The translations under genes were made by a program, and so were the position numbers. 64,000 nt of DNA from Rhinopithecus roxellana (taxonomy: Eukaryota; Chordata; Mammalia; Primates; Cercopithecidae), in the NCBI RefSeq assembly GCF_007565055.1, contig NC_044551.1, positions 100,216,266 through 100,280,265 of the forward strand, read 5' to 3'. Below are positions 58,690-64,000 of the stretch, in pieces. Below the pieces are notes generated by a model. The model was not told the DNA's origin. It saw only the letters and a list, made by a program, of their open reading frames with translations, and did no database searches. How positions within the stretch are numbered: position 1 is the stretch's first letter; each line of letters opens with the position of its first letter.

Positions 58690-59310
58690 TCAAGTCAGTG
58701 TTCTAGATTTTGACTATTCTAATAGGTTTGTAGCAGTTGCTCGTTGCCGTTTTAATTTGTACTTCCTGATGAGATATAATGTGCCACATTTTTTCATGTT
58801 TATTTGCCACTTGTATATCTTCTTTGATGAGGTGTTTGTTAAGATCTTTGGCCCAGTATTCAATTGGGCTGTTTATGTTGAATTTTAAGGGTTCTCTGTA
58901 CATTTTGGATAACAGTGCCTTATCACCTATATTTTCTGCAAGTACTTTCTCACCATCTATGGATTGTTTTTTCATATTCTTGAGAGAGTCTTTCACAGAG
59001 AAGACATTTAAAATTTTAATTTTGAAGTTCAGGTTATCAATTCTTTCATTCATGGATTGTGCCTTTCATGTTACACCTAAAAAGTCATTGTTAAACCCAA
59101 GTTCATCTAGATATTCTCCTATGTTATCTTCTAGGATTGTAGTGGTTTTGTGTTTTACATTCAGTGTATGATCCATTTTAAGTTAAATTTTTTGAAGGGT
59201 GTAAGATTTGTCATTAGATTTATTTATTTATTTATTTTTGCATATGACAGTCCAGTTGTTCCAGAGTCATTTGTTGAAAGGCTATCTTTGTTCTATTGTA
59301 TTGCTTTAAA
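58690..59310 (-). mobile_element. Old L1 fragment, minus strand
   Basis: Complement of the L1 ORF2 C-terminal region. The 116-codon frame at 58,703-59,053 contains IQVANKHEKMWHIISHQEVQ, matching the segment seen also at 47,802-48,029. It overlaps in consensus position with the plus-strand L1 piece just to its left, so the two form an imperfect inverted repeat. Confidence 0.75.
59216..59238. repeat. (TTTA)n short microsatellite
   Basis: Five or so TTTA units (ATTTATTTATTTATTTATTT), within the minus-strand L1 fragment. Confidence 0.9.
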
Positions 59311-60388
59311 TTATTTTCAAAAAGTAAATGATACTACATTTTTATTGCACTCTGCCAATCACTATGGCAAAAATATTATTAGCTAGTGCTTTTACCCCTC
59401 AGTGAAAAAATACCTCATGTCTGAGGTCAAGGATGACTAGTTCCCCAGCTGTCAATATTCAGGCAGACAATTGATCTTCTCATTTTATTTAATCTTAGTA
59501 GTCATTTCCTGTTCCCTAGCCCCAATACTACTTAGGAAAACTAAATGTGTCCACTGTCATCAGTGCTTAGTGTAAGTGTAATATGACATGAATCAAAGAC
59601 CCTTCAGGCCAAAGTAGAGACTGGTAATTTGTTATTGAAGAACAGAGGCTTTTCTGAAATTTCCTTTAGTTCAGGCAGATCACTATGAATTAACTAAGTA
59701 AGAGGGCAGCAGGTGCTCTCATTAAATTTACAGTCACTGGCAGCAGATAGAAAAGTAGTTTTAAAAGAATATGCAGCTGTGTGGACACCTGTAATTGCAG
59801 CCACACACTCCCAGACATGATGCAGTGGGGGGAGGGTGGGCCAGTGCTCTCTTATTGTGCTTCAAGCAGCTCTGGTTGCAAGTGACCAGGCGAGTGCTGA
59901 ACAGGCTGTGGGGAGTGTGTTCCCTGAAATGATAGACGATCTTCCAAAATGCAGGTTGTAGGAAACCTTCCTGAGTTGTTAGGGAGATTGTAGTGGCCTT
60001 GGAACCATTTCCCAAGGAAAAGAAGAGTCTCCACCCGTCTATTTTTTATATCTTCTTTGTTCCCCTTCTAACAGCTGAAATTAAATTTTGAAGTCATCAT
60101 TTTTGAAGTCAGTTTTGGTGACACTTGTCAATCTGTGATTGCCTTTACAGAGTAATGATGTTAAAGTGCAATTTGTTTATTATACTTATTCTCTGAGAAA
60201 GAATACGATTTCCATCTACAAGAGCAGGAGTTACCTTTTCATAGTTCTAAAAACTGTACTTGGTATCTGTCTTCCCTGGGTTTTTATCCGTCTCTTCCCC
60301 TGACTATCTTTATCTTTCTTGACATTAATAGGAAATTGTAATGTTCTCTAAGCACTAGGGCAATTTGCAGTAAGAATTGTTGATGTGT
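59311..60388. other. Unassigned non-coding sequence
   Basis: No repeat recognised. A minus-strand frame of 84 codons at 59,761-60,015 has several cysteines near its end, but no context supports a gene. Confidence 0.5.
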
Positions 60389-60508
60389 CCTTTCTTTCTC
60401 CTTCCTTCCCTCTCATTTCTTTTTCTTTTTCTTTCCTCCCCTCCCTCCCCCTTCCCCTTCCCCTTCCCTTTCCTTCCATTCCCTTCCTTTTCCCCTTCTT
60501 TCTTTTTG
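60389..60508 (+). repeat. Polypyrimidine tract with G4/triplex potential
   Basis: About 120 bases almost wholly C and T. The run 60,416-60,477 is 62 bases without a purine. Within it 60,438-60,468 has six C-runs of three to five separated by one or two T, which gives a four-tetrad-class quadruplex pattern on the minus strand and an i-motif pattern on the plus strand. CCCCTT repeats give mirror symmetry suited to H-DNA. Confidence 0.9.
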
Positions 60509-61950
60509 TTTTTAAAATTTTTGTATCAGTCCACACATGATCTTTGGCAACTTAGAATTAGACTACACTCATTACAAAAATATAAATTATAATTTTAAAC
60601 TATAGAACTAAGACAAAATTCTGTAGTCAAAACTAGAGGAAATAATAAAGAAGAATAAATGAGCATAGATATTGCTGTACTTGAAACTTGTATTTACCCC
60701 AAACATATTGGCTATAAAGAGTCTTGCTGGCTTTGTGCAGAACAAGTCATCTGTCAATACGCTGTGCACTTTTTCTCTTTTGGACATGGTAGGTTATTTT
60801 AATCAGGAAAGCCACTGAGAACTTGTACTAATATTCTGTGTTTGGGGATATGATACTAGTGAGGCAATGGATGCAGTTCCTGTCTAGTCTACAAATTTTT
60901 CTCTATTCAGTAAGGATAGATTATGCCTCTGACTCTAGCCAACCACCTCATAAATCTAAGATGGAAGGGTAGGATGTTAGAGCTGGAAAGGACCTTAGGG
61001 TTCAACACATCTGACAATGCTTTGCCATTGGTCATAGGAAAGAAAGCTGAATTTGGATAAATGTGGGTCTGTCTGTCAGCACTAGTGAGGAAGAAAAAAA
61101 AAAACATGACAAATCCTGTGACGATTGATGGTCTGACAGCACCAGCATCTTCATATAGACACGAGAGCAGGCTTTCATTATTTGTTAACTAAATTTCTAA
61201 AGTGCAGTAATTACCAGCCTCCCTCCTGCCCCCAGGACATGAAACAGTCTTCGTTTAAAATAGAAATATTTATCAAAATAATATTATCTTTGATAGGAAT
61301 TAACTTTTAACCAAGAAGAGCATATTAACTCCCAAACATGATGAAAAATTTCTGAAAGATTTAAAAAATGTGGTACTGCATGAAAGTATGATATATCTTT
61401 ATATGACCTATTTGCAAAGAGGCTTGACTTCCATGCAAACATCTGTTTAAGTGAGCATATTAAACTCTCCCATAAAATATGTGACGTGTGTGTATATGAC
61501 ATTATATGCAATGAATATAAAATGTATGAGAATTGTATGTCAAAGGCCACTTAGTGAATAACTGTATAATCAGCATAAATAGCATTTAGTAAAGCATTAT
61601 TTGCTTTATTACTAGACTAACATAGCCTGTGGGAAGAGTAGAGTGTCAAAAAAGAAATATGGGTTTGTGAAATTTTTGTGCTTGTCTTCAGGATAGTCAT
61701 ATGTCAGTAAAGAGCATTCAAGGGAAATTCAGTTTACAATGTATATTGAAAAATAACATCTCAAGAGGATTTCAAATAACCAGTAGACAAACAGAAGACT
61801 GATGCCTTCTTCATGGTAATGAAGTACTTATATATAAAAACAGCCTAAATGTCTGACAATTTATTTTGTAAAATATATGCTGGAATAGAGATGTAGCAGA
61901 ATTGGCTATAAATCATTCTAAATCATGCCAAAAGTAACAGTCTTTATTTA
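60509..61950. other. Unassigned non-coding sequence
   Basis: AT-rich with no recognisable repeat or exon. Frames are below 90 codons and carry no signature. Confidence 0.5.
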
Positions 61951-61959
61951 CTGAGATCC

Positions 61960-62440
61960 TAGCAGATGCCTCTGTTGCCCCATGTCATGTGACATTCCTT
62001 TCTGAGCCTCCGATTTCAGCTAAGAGGTATGATGCAGTTTTAAGTGCCCCAACAAAGTTCTACTAAGCATTCAACATCTAACCTTCTGGATTCTGACCCA
62101 GAGACTTTTCTATAGTTGCAGGAGTGTGTAAGCCCAGCCTGGAAGCTTGAGAAAGTTAGTGCCCTTGTGACAGTCGTCCTTAACCACTGGTGAGGTCAGC
62201 TGGTACAAATGCTCCAGCCTCCTCTTCCCTGGGCTGACAATCCCAGAAAGTCAGTTCACTTCCTGGGAAGAACTGCTGAAACTGAGTCCTCATTCCCTAC
62301 CAGGCAATCCCAATGTCACACGTTATTGGTGACTTTTCCACGTTTCTGCACTCTTCTCCTTCCCTTCTGCTTTAGGGCTCACCCACAAATACATTACTTT
62401 TCTCGAGCTCTGCTTTTTGGGAAACCCAAACCAAAGCAAT
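61960..62440. other. Possible ancient LTR or DNA-transposon relic
   Basis: GC-richer and more balanced than its flanks, with words such as CTTCCTGGGAAGAACTGCTG and CTGCTTTAGGGCTCACCCAC that feel like an old mammalian interspersed repeat. I cannot name the family or set boundaries. A 95-codon plus frame at 62,209-62,496 is not supported as a gene. Confidence 0.25.
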
Positions 62441-63689
62441 CACCAGTAAGAGAGTTCCTTTCCTTAATATGTACAGTAAGAATTTGTGAGATTTAAGTGT
62501 ATTTGTACATAGCATGAGGACAATCTGGGGGGTTAGGAGACGGATGCTCTAGTCTTCAGTGACTATTAGCATTGCTTGATCTGGGCTATAGTTTCTTTAG
62601 CTATAACACGAGAGAGAGGGAGAAATAGATGCACAGCTCTTAAGGAACAATGACACAAGTGTAGCCCATGAAACATAGTTTAATCTACCCATATCAGCTG
62701 CACAATGGTTGATTTTTTTCTCCCATTGAGCTGTGAGACATACCTTACCCAGGAGGTGAGCTTCAGAACCATTGGTGGAGTCTATACTTGTTGGTTTTAT
62801 TTGTTATTTAATTTAAATAATACAGGCTGCACGTGATAAAAGTAAAATTAAACAATAGGACTGTGAATGAAATATAACAATTCCTGTCCTGCTCCGTCCC
62901 GTCTCTAGTCTATTTCCCATAAATGGTCTATCTTCTGTTTTTTTGTGTGTTCCTCGGGTTACCTCAATAATTTTAAATAAAATACAAACACGGATTTGTT
63001 AGTTTAAAAAATAACTCTCCAGTATAAAATGGGATAATTTTACTCCTTTAAAGCACTCTGAGTCTCCACCCACCCTATTGTGATAGATGCTACATTTTCT
63101 GTTTAGTTTTTTAATGATCACATTTATACTTTCATGTAATGTACTCTACTTCTTGCTGAATAAATTCTGATACTTCTTCATTCCTCTCATTGTAAAATGA
63201 GTATATTACCCCCTTCTACCTCTCGTCCCACATATAACCTGCCAACTTCTACATTATCAAAGTGATAAATATTTGCATTTTAATCTGTGACTGTAATTGT
63301 GTCTTATGTGCTTTGGCTATATGCCGTAAAAGTTAAAAAAAAACAAAACAGTATTTACGTTGCTCTATCAATATAAATTCTGCTCATGGTATAGCCAAAT
63401 AGTGTGTTAGGATTATATTTTCTTCTCCCTGAGTGCAGAATCATAACCCTGCTCTTCCTGTGGCATCACTAATTCACCAAGTGTTAAGTCAGTCCAATTG
63501 TCTCTCTTTTAAAGTAGTTAATTCTGATAGCTAATACTGGTTACTGTTGGGGAAAAATGAGTGCCTAGATAAAAATACGTTATAGTCAACTAGGCACTCC
63601 CAGCAAATAGATGGCGAAAACAGTAGGAAGAATTTTGTGGTTTTCAAAGCAAAGCTTGCATTTTCTATTAGGATCTAAGTCCAAACTAA
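62441..63689. other. Unassigned non-coding sequence
   Basis: Nothing recognisable. Confidence 0.5.
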
Positions 63690-64000
63690 TTTCTCTAGGC
63701 TTACCTAATAGTAGTCTTCTATATGCTTCCTTCTCCTACCTTTGAGTTTAGTTTGCTATTCTTTTCTTGGATTCCTACGACGCAAGTTTAGATTATTGGT
63801 TTGAGATACTTTTCTTTTCAAACGTAAACATTCAATGCTATAAATTGTCCTCTAATCGATGTTTTAGCTGTATTCCAAAAATTTTGAGAGGTTGTATTTT
63901 CATTCAGTTTACAATTTTTATAAATTCTCTTGAGATAGCTCTTGGATCCATTGGTTATTAAGTGTGTGGAAGAATTTTCACATATTAGGAATTTTTCCAA
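63690..64000 (-). mobile_element. Old L1 ORF2 fragment, minus strand, runs off the edge
   Basis: Complement of the L1 ORF2 linker between endonuclease and reverse transcriptase. Its plus-strand words, GTTTTAGCTGTATTCCAAAA and GGATCCATTGGTTATTAAGT, parallel those at 46,745-46,860 and 50,380-50,480 in the other two L1 copies. It continues beyond the window. Confidence 0.75.

Noticed and set aside
60377..60592. Open frame of repeated Phe/Pro/Ser through the pyrimidine tract
   Set aside because: A low-complexity translation of the polypyrimidine run and not a protein.
1..64000. tRNA, rRNA, snRNA or microRNA genes
   Set aside because: I saw no A/B-box tRNA, U-snRNA or obvious microRNA hairpin outside tRNA-derived MIR relics. 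A covariance-model scan would be needed to exclude decayed copies.

Overview
The window looks like a primate, almost certainly human, non-coding genomic segment. It is AT-rich and has no convincing host protein-coding exon, CpG island or structural RNA gene. It carries Alu elements, MaLR (THE1/MST/MLT1) LTRs, an MLT2-type ERVL LTR, Tigger/MER2-type DNA transposon fossils, MIR and L2 relics, and several generations of L1. I cannot tell from sequence alone whether it is intergenic or lies in a long intron. Every long open frame is a remnant of a transposable element or lies in one. Family names come from recognising consensus-like sequence by eye, so subfamily labels are approximate.

Layout. 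1-4.6 kb: mostly unassigned sequence with two L2-like relics. 4.6-7.6 kb: an MLT1/MST-like LTR, then a minus-strand MaLR LTR into which a 2.27-kb minus-strand MaLR provirus (LTR-internal-LTR) has inserted, leaving an exact 5-bp duplication. 7.7-8.0 kb: an old Alu. 9.5-12.5 kb: the 5' part of an old minus-strand L1 interrupted by a MER2/Tigger-type transposon. 13-17.3 kb: MIR and L1 relics and a minus-strand Alu. 17.6-26.6 kb: MLT2-type LTR with a TATATG microsatellite, another ERVL-type LTR, a Tigger-like MITE, four MaLR LTRs and poorly classified ancient sequence. 28.2-32.8 kb: a 3'-truncated class I (gammaretrovirus-like) endogenous retrovirus with 5' LTR, tRNA-Phe-like primer site, and broken gag, pro and pol up to RNase H. 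At 32.8-33.0 kb it abuts a 230-bp segment that duplicates 23,364-23,593 without gaps, and this is followed directly by a 5'-truncated plus-strand L1.

34.6-41.7 kb is the longest stretch without recognisable young repeats. A cluster of octamer, CRE and homeodomain-like motifs near 37.7-37.9 kb makes it the best place to look for a regulatory element. 41.7-42.7 kb is an L2 relic. 43.5-57.5 kb is one large minus-strand L1 insertion site: an older L1 with a 5' region built of tandem units of about 0.41-0.45 kb. It is split by a nearly full-length L1PB/L1MA-like element (47.3-53.1 kb) and carries two full Alus and one extremely truncated Alu. 57.5-59.3 kb holds two oppositely oriented old L1 fragments. 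59.3-63.7 kb is largely unassigned apart from a pyrimidine tract with quadruplex and triplex potential. An L1 fragment runs off the right edge.

No genes work together here. The biology is the layering of mobile elements, and the relative order of several insertions can be read from nesting. I did not find a convincing new biological system. The most unusual items are the 230-bp duplication wedged between a truncated ERV and an L1, the tandem units in the L1 5' region, and the G4/triplex-prone tract.
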